Source: Stromatinia cepivora
Lineage: Eukaryota > Ascomycota > Leotiomycetes > Helotiales > Sclerotiniaceae
Direction of reading: 5' to 3'
DNA length: 64,000 nt
Assembly: GCA_014898415.1 (NCBI GenBank)
Contig: RCTD01000023.1
Span: forward strand, 992,001 to 1,056,000
Part shown: positions 24,805 to 37,879 of the stretch, in pieces
How positions within the stretch are numbered: position 1 is the first letter of the stretch
Layout: each line of letters opens with the position of its first letter
The notes under the pieces: model-generated
What the model saw: only the letters and a program-made list of their open reading frames with translations
Database searches by the model: none
Told to the model about the DNA's origin: nothing
Program-made: the position numbers and the translations under genes

Positions 24805-26489
24805 CTATTCTCTCTTTTGGAAAAGTTTGTTTTCGAGTATTTCATTTCTATATTCTATTACTATTTTATCAGAAATAAGGTTTTATGAAGATTTATAAAT
24901 CTTAAATTAATTAAATTAATCATTTTGGTTGATTTGGTCAATTTATTGGAAATTAATCAAATTAATCAAAATTGATTAAAATTAATCAAAATTGATCAAA
25001 ATTGATTAAATCATTTATCAATTGGATAGATTAATATTGATTTGTATTCTTTTTAATCTAAGGAACCTTTGAAAAGAAAAAGTTTCGATAGGAAAAGGGA
25101 AAAGATTGAATTATAATATAATAATGATAAATGATTAATATAATTAATTTCGAAATCGATTAAATTAATCAATCAAATTGATCAAATTGAATAAAATCGA
25201 TAGGGATAATATTATATTTCATTTCCATTATATTCAAGCTTCCCTTTTGCATAATTTTTGAAATAATTATAAATATAAGTTTTTAAATATATTGTCTTTA
25301 TATTGTCTTAATAATAATAATTTATTTATTCTATAGAGTTCGGGCTATATATATATACAATCAAATTCCTTCGAATTTATATGGATTTATAGCCTTTTTG
25401 TGATTATATATGTATATACTATTATAAAATCATAATATCTAGTTTGTTAAATTGAAGAATACTTTTCTTTTTCTTGATTTCATAAATAAATCATTATTTA
25501 TATAATTATAATTATCCTTTTTGCTTTTATAAAACCTTATTTAATCAATTAATCGATTGGGAGGACCAGACAATGTTGAATTGGCCAGATGAAAATCGTA
25601 CAGGAGATACAATAATGTTTTAAGGTTGGAAACAGAATACCAGATAAAATCGGTATTATTATTAAATTACAAGATTCTATATAATAAGGTTTTTCATATT
25701 TTCTTTATTATTAGAATCTTCTTTATTTTCTATTCCGAATTATTAATTATATTAATAAATAAAGGTAATTCAAGTATTTGATCAGGAAGAGGATTGTTAT
25801 ATACTTTATATAATTGATTTGAAAAGAAAATAAAATGAATTTTTATTGTAATCGAAAATTTGAATTTGAAAAAGCTCCCAAATCGATTAATAATCTTAAA
25901 TCTTCCTTGAATCAGGAAATCCAGTTTTTTGGATGATCTTTGGATAAAATAATTCTTTATATTAAATTATATATAATCTTCGATATCGAAATCAATTTTA
26001 TATTGATGAATGTTTATAGATTTCGATATTTTGGTTTGGATATATAATAGATCTTTTTTTATTTGTATAAAAATCAATCTATTATATTCTATATATATAC
26101 AGGTATTATATATATTTATATTATCTATTGATTTATTAATATTTTTATTTTTATTTTTATATATATTTCAATATATACTTGTATAAGGTTTTATAAAATA
26201 TAAACCCTTTTAAAGAATTATATAGAAAAGTAAATTATATATAATCTATTATAAATAGGAATTCTGATCAATCGTTTTGATAATAGTTAACAAACAGTTT
26301 TAACCATTATTAAAGGTATTAATTATAAATTTCAGTTTAATCATCAATTTGAAAATAATAAGTAGTAGATAGTTTGAAATTGGTTCTTAGGATTTGGCTG
26401 AATTCCTTTTAGAATTATAATATGAATTGAAGGTTGCGATTTGATATTATAATGTTAAAGGAATTATAATATCGATATATATGATTAAG

Positions 26490-26798
26490 TATCACGGGAT
26501 AGTATGACTACAGAGCACTTTCAGGGATCGGGGAATAGGTGGTACACGTGATTGATAGAATAAAAGAATTGAATAACTTGCTCTTGATTATATAAATCAA
26601 GAGCTATATATAAAAAACAAATAAATAGTTATCTAATCAATATATACTTTAATTAAACTAAATCTTTGTTTATTAGTATATCAGGATCATCTTATCACTC
26701 GGTAGATTGATAAGGGCTAGAAGATCCTTCATTCCGATTGGAAAGCATACACTTTGATCCTTCATAGGATACAGGGGATCACAGGGCTTTCCGTGACA
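26490..26798 (-). mobile_element. Solo LTR of Copia D family (309 bp) in Gypsy B
   Basis: Plus-strand start TATCACGGGATAGTATGA and end GGGCTTTCCGTGACA. The flanks are TTAAG and TAAAG, a 5-bp duplication with one mismatch. It is nearly undecayed compared with the LTRs of elements D, I and J. It probably arose by recombination between two LTRs that removed the interior. Confidence 0.88.
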
Positions 26799-26823
26799 TA
26801 AAGATATAGTTATATTTGAATTC

Positions 26824-26986
26824 TGTTGGATTTTGGATCATACCGTATATCTAAGCATAGGACTATACTATAATGGGATTAGCCTGCACGTGATTCTACC
26901 GAATCACATAACCTATATAATAACTTCTAACCAGATAACCTTATAATACTAAGGCTTTTCCATTTACTCAATATAACTTGTTAACA
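26824..26986 (+). repeat. 5' LTR of element F (163 bp)
   Basis: Begins TGTTGGATTTTGGATCATAC and ends CTTGTTAACA. It differs from the 3' LTR by many changes, nearly all C/T or G/A, such as GCCTGCACGTGA here against GTCTGTATATGA there. Confidence 0.93.
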
Positions 26987-27104
26987 AATTATAAGTCCGG
27001 ATTCTGTATATCATTATATAATTTAGGATTAGTCTTCCAAAATGAAAAATCAAGTTTTCGATAAATCTGGCAAAGTAGATAAACAAAATCAATATAATTA
27101 AGCA

Positions 27105-27340
27105 GGAAAGCCTGCTATACTAAATACAACCAATAAAGCGAAGAATAGTTTGTATAGTAGACAAACAAGGGAGTCCACTATACTAAATACAATTAACAAA
27201 ACGAAGAATAATTTGTATAACAAGCAAATGAAAGAACCTACTATATTAAATACATTTACAGAATAAAATCGAATAGAATTATAAACTACTCAACAAACAA
27301 ACAAGGAAACCTACTATACTAAATATATTAGCAAAATTGA
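27105..27340 (+). repeat. Internal tandem repeat of element F, unit about 64 bp
   Basis: Three to four imperfect units share the word order CCTACTATACTAAATACA, AACAAAACGAAGAATA, TTTGTATA, CAAACAAGG. Units diverge mostly by transitions. Confidence 0.7.
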
Positions 27341-28424
27341 ATCCCAACAAGGAAAATCCGCTTTAAAAATTATTCAAACAAAAGATACCATCTTTTTACA
27401 CCCTTTTTCCGATAATTCGAAAACCAATCGATTCTCTTGATATCTCCTTTCTCTTTCGAAAGCCTCTTTGCTTTGAAATAAACACTCTACAAAACAAAGT
27501 AAACCTTTCGAAACCTCTCCAGAACAAGACTCGAATATTCCCGTTCCTCGAATACCTTCGATCTTTACACAATTGATAAGTTCCCTATAGAAAACCTAAT
27601 AGGAATATTAGAGATTATATTTTTAGTATAGTTTTTGAAGAAGCTATGAAACCTATACTTGTTTTCATTTTAGATACTTTGAAGGTTCGTTTTCAAAATC
27701 CATTGTATCCTTTTATTCGATCCCAAATGATTATAGATTTATTTCGCTTTTGATTCTACTGAAATGGATTTATCAACAAAATTTAAAACGATCTTAAATT
27801 TTGCTCCTAATACAGATTCAGGGTTTACAGAAGTTGATTTTTGGATTGGAACTTTTGAAATGATGAATTCGATATCTAAAGTATTCTTGGAATTTATTGT
27901 ATTATATTAAGGAGATATTACTGGTTTTTGTTTTGAGGAATAACACTTTTGTTTTAAAAAAGTATTCTTTATATTCCTTTTAGAGATTCTTTATTAACAT
28001 CCAATCCTTTCCCCGATTATCACTTTTTTATATTGTTGTTGATATCTTCGATATCTTCTTATTCTTTTTTTTGTAATTACAACCATCAACTTTGCTATCT
28101 TTTGATATATTGCTTATTATATATCATCTCAATTTCATTTTGTTTTTACCTTTAGATCAATATTATTTCGTTATATCTTCACATTCAACGTTTACAATGA
28201 TGACTATATTAACAATTATAAAGAAAAAGGAGAGTATCCCTAGTAAAAAAATCGAAGGTGGAACCGGAGGCGATTATAGAAAGGGTCGAAGATAGAACCA
28301 AAAGAGGAGATTGTATATCGAAAGATATATAAAGTGATATATTGAAAGGAGCGAACAATTATATTAATAATAGAAGAATGTATATCCAAATAGAAGGAAT
28401 ATTAGGCTCTGCTATATAGTATAT

Positions 28425-28680
28425 AGAGATTATTAGATACTTAATCAAATATGGTATTAGAGATTAATAGATATTATAGCTTCCTAGAACCGGTAGCAGT
28501 TTACCAGCTAGTATATAGAGATCATTAGTATCTAAACAAATATAGTATTAAAGGTCGATAGATATCATAGCTTTCTGAAGTCGGTAGTAATTTACCAGTT
28601 AGTATATAGAGACCATTAATACTTAAATAAGTATAATACTAAAGATCGATAGATATAATGGTTCTCTGGAGCAAAAACTA
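28425..28680 (+). repeat. Internal tandem repeat of element F, unit about 91 bp
   Basis: Three units share TAGTATATAGAGATCATTAG, then TCGATAGATATCATAGC and a GGTAGTAATTTACCAG palindromic segment (GGTA...TACC). Confidence 0.75.
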
Positions 28681-29110
28681 CTAACTAATAGTTTATCAAT
28701 CATTCTGATTGATAACTAATTATACTTTTATTACAAAAGGAAGAGTTATAGATATAACTCTATAGGATATACTGTTCTACTAAAGAGAGGCATTTGTATT
28801 GCAATATAGGATCGAAGGTTCTAGTTCAATATAATTGGAGGATTGGGAATAGGAGAAATGGATTTCCTTTAATTTTTATTATGAAAAGAGGGATGCTGAT
28901 TATTCTTTAATTTTTATTATATTATTATGGAGCGATTATTCTATTTGAATTTTGTTAGATTTTGGGTTTTAAAAGATCTAGTAAAGGAATGATTATTTAA
29001 TGTTATTGATTTTTTATTTCAGATTAATGTTGTTTAATTTGATTTAAATTAGTTGTGGTATTTATAGTTTAGTCCTTTCTGTTTTTATATATGTTATGTT
29101 TTTGGGGGAG

Positions 29111-29273
29111 TGTTAGATTTTGGATTATACTGTATATCTAAGTATAGGACTATATTATAATGGGATTAGTCTGTATATGATTCTATTGAATTATATAATC
29201 TGTATAATAGCTTCTAGTCAGATAACCTTATAATACTAAGGCTTTTCCACCCACTCAATATGACTTGTTAACA
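29111..29273 (+). repeat. 3' LTR of element F (163 bp)
   Basis: Same length and ends as the 5' LTR. It follows the purine run GGGGGAG with no gap. Confidence 0.93.
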
Positions 29274-30729
29274 AATTCAAGTATTAATTAATTTATAATA
29301 AGATATAGAGATAGTTTGTTTTATTAATTGATCAATAATGATTAAAATATTATTATATCTATATTTATCTTTATTAAAATTATAATAGTTTATAATAATA
29401 TATTATTATATTCGATTAAGAATCAAAAATGAATGTAATAAATTGGGGGTATGATTGTATAGAATGGAACTATATTTATAAATATAACAATTGTATATAT
29501 ATTTAATTATAATATTATGTATTTTAGATTAATAATATTGTTGAGATAATAAAAAGTAGATTTTGCTTATATTAAAATAAATAATGAAAACAGAATCATA
29601 AATTTCACGGATCAGATAAGTTCGAAGATTGTTGATGTTGAGTATTATCAGGTAGTTATTATAGAATAAAAGATCATTATGGATTAATATATATTTGTGA
29701 TCTTGGGTAGTTTATATTCTAAATGCTAATAAATTATTTATAATTTTATTTGTTTTAATAATACAGTTAATCAAATCGAATTAAAGAGCGATTTCATTCA
29801 AATCGATATTGATAATCGTTATTTTGTTTAGATGATATTTTTATAAGGTTTCTTTTATAATTTCAATATCAATTTAGTTATCTTTAATAAATTACTAAAG
29901 GCGATTATTCTTTTTAATATAATTTTAGGGGTCTAATTCATTGATCTGATAGATTAAAATATTAATAAAAGAATTATTATTTTTTAGAATAATATATAAT
30001 AATGAAGTTATAATTGATTAATATTTCTATTCAGCGAATTTATTGAATATTGAGAATCTTGATAATTATAAAATATTTAAGGGCCTTATAATCGATATAA
30101 ATCTTGATTTTATATAATAAATCGATAAATTCTGTTTTTTAATAATTAAAAGATCGAATAATTGATAGTATTTCTTTATTATAAATTTTGTAATTCAATT
30201 CAATAGCAATTATAATCTTAGAGAAATAAATTATAGATAATCAATCTTTGTTATATTGTTATAATAATATATTAATAATTATTTTATTAAATATATTTAT
30301 TTCAAGTATATAAAGGAATCGATGATTATAGTATTGTAAGAACGGAATAGAGATAAGCTTTTTCTTTAAGATATTGAATACATTTTGGTATATTTCGTTG
30401 AATATGAATTTAATATTTGTTTTAATAAATTTATTAAAAGATTTCGTTATTATATTATAATTTTTAATGAATCACTAATAAAAGTTACAAAAACCAAAGA
30501 ATAATTGAATTCTTTTCATTATTGTCAAAAAGATTTAATTCTCAATTATTTCGATTTTTTCAGAATTTATCTTTATTTTTTTAATAGAAATAATAAAATC
30601 TAAATATTTAGTATATATAATATTAAATTCATATTTCTTGAGATCCATTTGTAGATTAGTAATTTCTAATCGTTCGAAAATTAGTTTAATATAAGTTTGA
30701 TACTTTTCTTTGTTTTCGAAATAGATTAG

Positions 30730-31039
30730 TATCACGGGATAGTATGATTACAGAGCACTTTCAGGGATCGGGGAATAGGTGGTACACGTGATTGGTAGAG
30801 TAAAAGAATTGAATGATTTGCCCTTGATTATATGAATCAAGAGCTGTATATATAGAACAAATGAGTGATTATCTAGCCGATATATACCTTAATTAGATTA
30901 GATCTTTGTTTATTAGTATATCAGGATCACCTTATCAAATTGGTAGATTGGTAAGGGCTAGTAGATCCTTCATTCCGATTGGAAAGCATACGCTTTGATC
31001 CTTTATAAGATACAGGGGATCACAGGGCTTTCCGTGACA
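30730..31039 (-). mobile_element. Solo LTR of Copia D family (310 bp) in Gypsy B reverse transcriptase
   Basis: Same ends as the other solo LTRs, with a perfect target duplication ATTAG (30725-30729 and 31040-31044). It interrupts the host pol directly next to the reverse transcriptase active-site codons. It is little decayed. Confidence 0.92.
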
Positions 31040-32698
31040 ATTAGAATATTGTTGAAATATATTATATAAAAAACGTTTAGATAATTGAATAGAATATCAT
31101 TTATATAATATTAGTAGGTTATAGGATTATTTGTTAATCTGAATAATATAATCTTGTATTTATATAATCTATATTGGGTTCGAAAAATAATATACTTTTT
31201 CGAAATAGGGTTTATTTTTATATAATAGAAAGTTTAATAAATATCGAATTTGATAAAAATCTTAGCGCCGGAAAATTGAGAAAGTATTTTATCGATTAAA
31301 GAAAGAGGATATCGATCTTTATATATCAAGGAATTCAATAATCTAAAATCTATATAGAATTTCAAACTATTATTAGGTTTTCTGATGAATAGAATAAATA
31401 TAATATAAGGGGTTTAATTAAATTCAATAAAATTTTTGTTGAAGTTATTTATAATATACTTTTTAACAACTTTTAATTGTTTTAAAGATATTTTATAAAA
31501 CAGATTATAATATAAGGCTTTTTCTTTTTTACTTTTCAATATAATTTTATAATTATAAAATCGATTAGAAGGTAAAATGTTTGATTTATATTTGGAAAAA
31601 GCTTGATAGTATTATCAATATTCAAATGGTATTTCAAGTTCTGAATCGATTTTGATTAATATTTGATCGAGTTTTTTTCGAACTTTTGTATTCTTGAATT
31701 TGATCAAAATAATTAATATTTTTTTTTCTATATATTGTTTATTTCATCGGAAATCTATTATATTATTGAATTCTTTTAAAATAATAATAAAGAGTTTAAT
31801 TTGTTTGTTTTTTTTATATTCTAATTGGAATTTATTGGATTTGAATATATATAGATCGAGGATTTCGAGCAATATATAGGGAAGGTATTTGTAGATCTAT
31901 AATAACGATATAATTAATTAGAAAAAAGGTAGATTGAATTTGAAGGGAATTGGGGCTTTTTCCTTTTCAATAAAAATCTGTATTATATTTATATTTGAAA
32001 ATTCTTATTGTATATTACCAATTACAATTGATCTATTTAATTATAAATCTTTTCAATTTTAATATTCTTCGAATTGATTATTTTGTTGATTAATATTTTA
32101 TTGGATTAATTAATCGATTTTCTATTTGTAAAAGAATAATTGGATAATAAAGAGATTATTTGAATAAAAGATAATATAGAATTTCTTTTTAGATTATTCA
32201 AAATATCAATTAAAGCAATCAAGTTTCGCTTGAATCTTTGATAATTAAAGTCTACCTAAAATAATATTATAATTTCTTAATTCAATAATAAGGAAAAGGA
32301 TAAAGGATTATTTATAATTATCAATTATTAAATTAAAGAATATAAAATAGATAATAATATAGCCTTATATATCATTATATTTTTTGATTTCAATTAATAC
32401 TTTAAATAATATAATTCTTAATTTAAATATAGGAAATAAACAAATAAAGAATATAATATTGATAAAAGCAAATCTATTTACTTTAGAATCAATAAATACT
32501 CTTAATCGATAAATATAATCATTCTTCGAAAGATTATAGAAAAGAATAAATACTTTTTTTCTTATAAGTTTTATTAAATCAAGAAATTTTATATCCTATA
32601 TGTTGGAAATGAGGCCATCATAGGATTAGAATTGAGGTCACGTGATCACAATGATGCACAAACCATATTTGGGAATAACTTTAATTCTATTTCTACTA

Positions 32699-34077
32699 CA
32701 GTAACCGTGCACTTATATTACCCCAAAACCTTAAAAACGCGTAAATTTCGCGAATTGAATTTCAACTCTCTTTATTATTTATTCATCAATAACACCACAA
32801 TGTACTCCCAAAACCTTGAATATTGAAAAAAAACTAGCTTTTAAATATCTTACTCCATATTTACATAGCAAAATTATTAGCAAAACTTCCAATGGTTCTA
32901 ATCCTTATCATATCGCAATTAACCTCAATCTCGAAACATAAACCGTTTGCTATACTCTATAACAAAATACATTACGCAATAAAAAAATAAATCTACCTCG
33001 TACTCCTCGAATTAGATCTTATACAAAAAAAGAAAAACATATACTAATTCGATACATTCGATTATATCCAAAATCAACCTATACACAAATAAAAACAATT
33101 ATAAACCTTAAATATAATACCTCTACTATTAAAAAGATTTTGAAAACCTATAAAATCATCAATTAAAAGTATAAAAAGCAACCGGAATTTACCCAGACAT
33201 ATACGCTCAAACAGCTTACATGATACCTAGCACATAAGGGATTAACAATAAAGGAATAGGGATTAGTTATATAAAACAACAAATACTCTGTAAAGCAGGG
33301 ACGGGGTAAAAAAGGAGAATAGTACTTCCGCACTCCCGCTCAGAAATGGGAACCTAGAATGGTTCAAACATATAGTATGAATAAGAATATAAAGGTTATA
33401 ATCTGGGGAAACTTTTGGGATCTTGAAAAAAGCAATCTATATATAATGAATAGAGATTTTGAAAATAAGAAACATAAATATAATACCAATTCATATCTCA
33501 AGATCCTCGATACTAAAGTAGACCCTGCTTTTGAAAGATTAAGTCCAGAATATGAATTTATACAGGATAATGCTTCTATTCATCATGCCCATAAAGTACA
33601 GAATTGATTTCAAGAAAAAGAAATTCCAATATTGAAAAATTGACCTCCTTATTCTCCTGATTTTAATCCTATTGAATATATTTAATAAACTTTAAAAATA
33701 AAATTATATAAAATATTTCCTGATATTACAACCAACAAAAACAAATCGGAATATACTAGACAAAAATTAAAAAGTTATTTACAAATAGCTTGAAATATAT
33801 TAGATTAAGAATTATTCGATAAATTAAAAGCGAGTATACCTAATAGAATTGAGGTTTGTATCGCGGCAAAAGGCTGGCATACAAAATATTGATTAATTGT
33901 AGAACAATAAAAATTTGAATTTTTTTTAGAGAATAATATAGATATAAAACTTTAATATATTCAAATTTTAGATTATAATAATTAATGATTGATTTTATAA
34001 TTAAATTGAAAGATAAATATTGAATATATAAAAAAACTGAAATTAGGTTATGGGGTAATATAAGTTGACTAGTACTG
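32699..34077 (+). mobile_element. Tc1/mariner DNA transposon H (1379 bp), inactivated
   Basis: It is bounded by TA dinucleotides (32697-32698 and 34078-34079). The ends are inverted repeats sharing CAGTA, then ACTTATATTACCCCA and AACC. Plus-strand remnants read as a Tc1-type DDE transposase: N-terminal helix-turn-helix region (about 32.9-33.2 kb), the first catalytic block near 33.27 kb followed by KQGRGKKGE, then VIIWGNFWDLEKSNLYI, the second block FIQDNASIHHAHK, and the third block PPYSPDFNPIEYI. The aspartate of the first block is changed to asparagine (NNKYS) and several Trp codons are stops, all G-to-A. The insertion splits the left LTR of Copia G. Confidence 0.9.
33242..33880 (+). pseudogene. 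Tc1/mariner DDE transposase, broken
   Basis: The longest unbroken part is 33359-33607 (83 codons), which contains WGNFWDLEKSNLYIMNRDFE and ends FIQDNASIHHAHKVQN. It is followed after a stop by FQEKEIPILKN-like text and PPYSPDFNPIE. Catalytic residues: first Asp lost (Asn), second Asp kept (QDNA), third block keeps NPIE. Such a protein would cut at the inverted repeats and insert at TA, but this copy cannot be active. Confidence 0.85.
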
Positions 34078-34545
34078 TAGAATAATAGATCCTTAGTTCA
34101 ATCTATATAATCAACAATACTATTACTTCCTGTATCAAAAGTTAATAGGTTATGAGATCCGATTGTATAGTAGTAATTAGAAAGCAAAATAAATCGAGAA
34201 AGGATTAATATAATTAATAAAAATGAAATAAAATAAAAATCAGAATTTTCATATAATATTATCGAAATAGAGTTGAAATATAATAATATAATTTATAATT
34301 CACAATATTATAAATCAAAGTGGAGAGCAATCTGTATAATGTTGATATAGAATTATAGTAAAAACGAAAAGCAAATTCATATAACTATAAGAAAATATAT
34401 TATAATATAATTTTATGAATTTTTTTATTGTTTTATTTTTATATTTCTTTATTATTCCGAATCTACTTATAGTATATTTTTTAAAATCGTTTTAAAAATC
34501 TGAAGATTATTTTTAATATTTATCAAATAATAAGAAATTTTTATA

Positions 34546-36750
34546 ATGTCGGAATCAAATAATCCTTTGAAGTTCGATTAAAATAATTATAAATGATGGT
34601 TTAGATAAACAAAGATATAATTGAGAGGGAAAGGATGGTTTTATATAATTGATCAAATATTAAATGAATATATATAGATTATAGGACTCAATATAGTATC
34701 TGTTTACAAGATCAATAATTGTATATATTATAATATCGAATTGAAATCGGAATATTTAAAGAATGAAACGAATATGTTATTGTATATTTATACAATATTC
34801 AATGATGATGATGAAGCCCTTACCAACGAATATTCAATAGTATATACACTCTGGAGATATCTTAAATCAAAATATACCAGAGTTAATGCAATTATAATTA
34901 ATATATATATGATAATGATCTAGAACTTCAAATTTCAACCTGATATTCATTCTGATATAATTATTATCGAAGTCTGGGATAAATTGAAAGAGTATAGAAA
35001 GAAATTAAAGACTATAAATAAAAACTATTGGTCAGTATATCAAGATATTACCTTATTCTTAGTTTTAATATATAATTTTCTAATCGATTATTAAAAAGTA
35101 ATAAATATATTGGATATCCAAATCAATTTTAGTATTGATGATAGAATCAAATATTTATAAACTAAGGAATTTCATTTTAAAGATAAATTAAAGCAAATAT
35201 AAATTATAAAAGAATTTAAATATACTTTTTAACATCAAAAATCAAATTTCGAGATCCCAAACAATATTTGCGATCTATATCAAAAGAAAGGTTATTATAT
35301 ATAAGATTACTTATATTTAATATAAATCAATAAACTTCTTTATAATTATCTTTATTATCAAAAGAGAAAAAGATTACCAAATCCAAAAAAGATTTATTTC
35401 AATAAGAAAGATCAAATATACCCTATTAATAATATCTTTGAATTAGATTTCGATATTAAAAATATAATAAAGGAAGATTATAATTTGATAAAAAAAACTA
35501 TTAATAAAACTTTTCTTAATAAATGATATACCAATATAGATATTTCTTTATATATATTTGATCAATCTTTATTATTTAGATCAATAGATTCTATTATCAA
35601 ACGAAAAATAAAAGTTAATAAAAGAATAATATATTATTGTTATTGGGGTTTAATGGATATAATATATAAAGATAATTTTAAGATGCTATTTTCAAATATA
35701 TTATATATATTAAGATTAGAAATAAACTTATTATTAGGAAAAAGGATTTGTGAAATAAAATTATAAAAGGAATTCAATTTTTATTATATATATTTCAAAA
35801 AGGATAATAAAAAAATCATCTATATTAGAATACAAAACAAAATATATATAATTTCATATATAATCAAAGGATACAAAAATATAGTTCTCTGTTCGAATAT
35901 ATATCAAAATAATCAGGAAAAAGGCTTTTCTTCAAAGATAATCGATAACATCAAAGATATCGATAACGAATTAATATTTAAGGAGAAAAAAAGATATCTA
36001 TTATAACATCGAAGATTCAATCATCTAAATCCAAACAAGATCAAAAATCTATACAAAATATTCAATATAATCAAATCAATAAAGATTCTAATTGAATTAG
36101 ATATCTGCAAAATATATATACTTATTAAGATAATTAATCATATTTCGAAACAATTGAATCTATATAAATCAAAGAGACTTAAATTTATATATTTTGATAT
36201 TATAAGATCATTCTTAAAATCGATTCGAAGGAATCGTTATTTTATATTGATTATCGATAATTATATAAAAGTAAATTGAATTATATTACTTAAATAAAAA
36301 GATGATATAATTCAAATATTAAAAACTTGAAAAAAGGAAATAGAATTAATTATTAAAGAAAAGACCATTACAATCAGGATTAACAATATATTAGAACTAT
36401 TACAAACTATTCATAAATAATCATCAAGTATATAATCCGAAATTATAATAATTGTTTTTTTATATCAAAACAAATTTGTAGAATGGAATATAAAGATTAT
36501 AGAAATAGATATAAAAATAATACTAAAAGAAACTGGATTACTATTAGAGTTTTAAAACAAAATTGTAGAATATAATATTTATATCAGGAATTATATTAAT
36601 ATTGATTTTAATATAAATAGAATAAATCAATTCTTTATAAAAGCTTTTACAAATATAATATCAAATATAAAGATATACAAAATTTGAAGAAGCAAATATT
36701 ATATTTATATTAATTCCAAAATTATTTTGAAAGGATAAAGATATAATAAA
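34546..36750 (+). pseudogene. Gag and integrase of Copia G, broken
   Basis: An ATG at 34546 opens MSESNNPLKFD with later LRGKGWFYIID, like the start of Copia gag. At about 36.0-36.7 kb are LYKSKRLKFIYFDIIRSFL and RYFILIIDNYIKVN, matching the first Asp-containing blocks of the integrase core. Many stops lie in between. Confidence 0.7.
34741..34923 (+). pseudogene. Gag fragment of Copia G
   Basis: A 60-codon unbroken stretch within the degenerate gag, with the charge pattern of a capsid helix (ALTNEYSIVYTLWRYLKSKY). It is part of the preceding pseudogene and not a gene of its own. Confidence 0.55.
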
Positions 36751-37879
36751 TTATGAAATACTTCGAGAATCGATATATTTCTAAAATATTCAAAAGTTAT
36801 AAATAAATATATCAAAATGTATTTTTCAAAGTTAAATTATATATTTCGATCAAGTAAAGTAATTATAGATGAATCTTATCGAAAAGGAGATTTAGATCTT
36901 AAATTAAGAAATTATAAATCAGATCTATAAGGAATTAAGAATATAAAACCAAATCGAAGATCTTATAATAGATCAGTAGTAAACAAAACATCTTTTTTAT
37001 CTTTAATATTAAATGCGATATCTATATCATCTTTGTTCCAAATATTCTCTTCAATAAATATTATATCAAATTCAATAATTATATTAAATACCTCAATTGT
37101 TGAATTGAAATTAAATAAATTAGATATATTAATACTAATATACAATAAAGATGAAAATAATAATATCCAGAAAACAAATCAAGAATCTTCTTTCAAGAAT
37201 ACTTCAAATATCGAATCCATCATTTCAAAGATTCCAATTCAAGAATTAACTTCTGTAGATTCTGAATCTATATCGAGAATAAAATTTAAGATCGTTTTAA
37301 ATTTTGTTGATAAATTTATTTCAATAGGATTAGAAAGCAAAGTAAATCTATAATCATTTGAAATCGAATAAAAGGATATAATAGATCTTGAAGATGAATC
37401 TTTAAAGTATTTAATATGAAAATGGAAAAGAGATATAGAATAGGATTTTGAAGGAAAATAGGAAAGCAAAATTATAAAGATATTGATTGTGATATTTATA
37501 TAGATTAAAATTTAAGAAAGTATAAAATATATTATAATTATAATTCCAATTATTTACAAAATAGATTTTTATATTAAAGATAAGATCGTTTCAGATTTTA
37601 TAATTTCATTGATAGATATAAATAATATAAAAGATATAGTATATTCAATTGAAGAAGTTCTGGGAATCAAAATATTAAGAATTTATAAGAAAGCAATATC
37701 GGATCGAGAATATTTTGAAAAATAGAAGGAAACTATCTAAAAGAAAATCATATCTTTGATTCAAAATAATATTTAGGAAAAATATATATTCCTTAAAAAA
37801 AGTAATTTAATTTCGACAAAATAGATATTTATAGTTAAAACAAAGGATAACAAAGTAGAATGATTCAAAGTAAGATTAA

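Larger units (their letters stand above)
26824..29273 (+). mobile_element. Short Copia-like LTR element F (2450 bp), no coding capacity
   Basis: LTRs of 163 bp at 26824-26986 and 29111-29273 start TGTTGGATTTTGG / TGTTAGATTTTGG and end TTGTTAACA. The target duplication AATTC is perfect. Right after the first LTR stands AATTATAAGTCCGG, which equals a primer site GGTTATGAG (complement of the initiator-tRNA-Met anticodon arm) with G-to-A changes. A polypurine tract GGGGGAG directly precedes the second LTR. These features set the plus orientation. The 2.1-kb interior has no gag, integrase or reverse transcriptase motif and only trivial frames. It contains two tandem-repeat blocks (about 27105-27340 and 28425-28680). 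It fits the TRIM/LARD idea of non-autonomous elements mobilised by an autonomous Copia partner (inference). Confidence 0.88.

Noticed and set aside
37033..37353. 106-codon plus-strand frame inside Copia G
   Set aside because: It lies in the integrase to reverse-transcriptase linker of the element and is Ser/Ile/Asn-rich with an equally long opposite frame. A relic of pol, not a gene.
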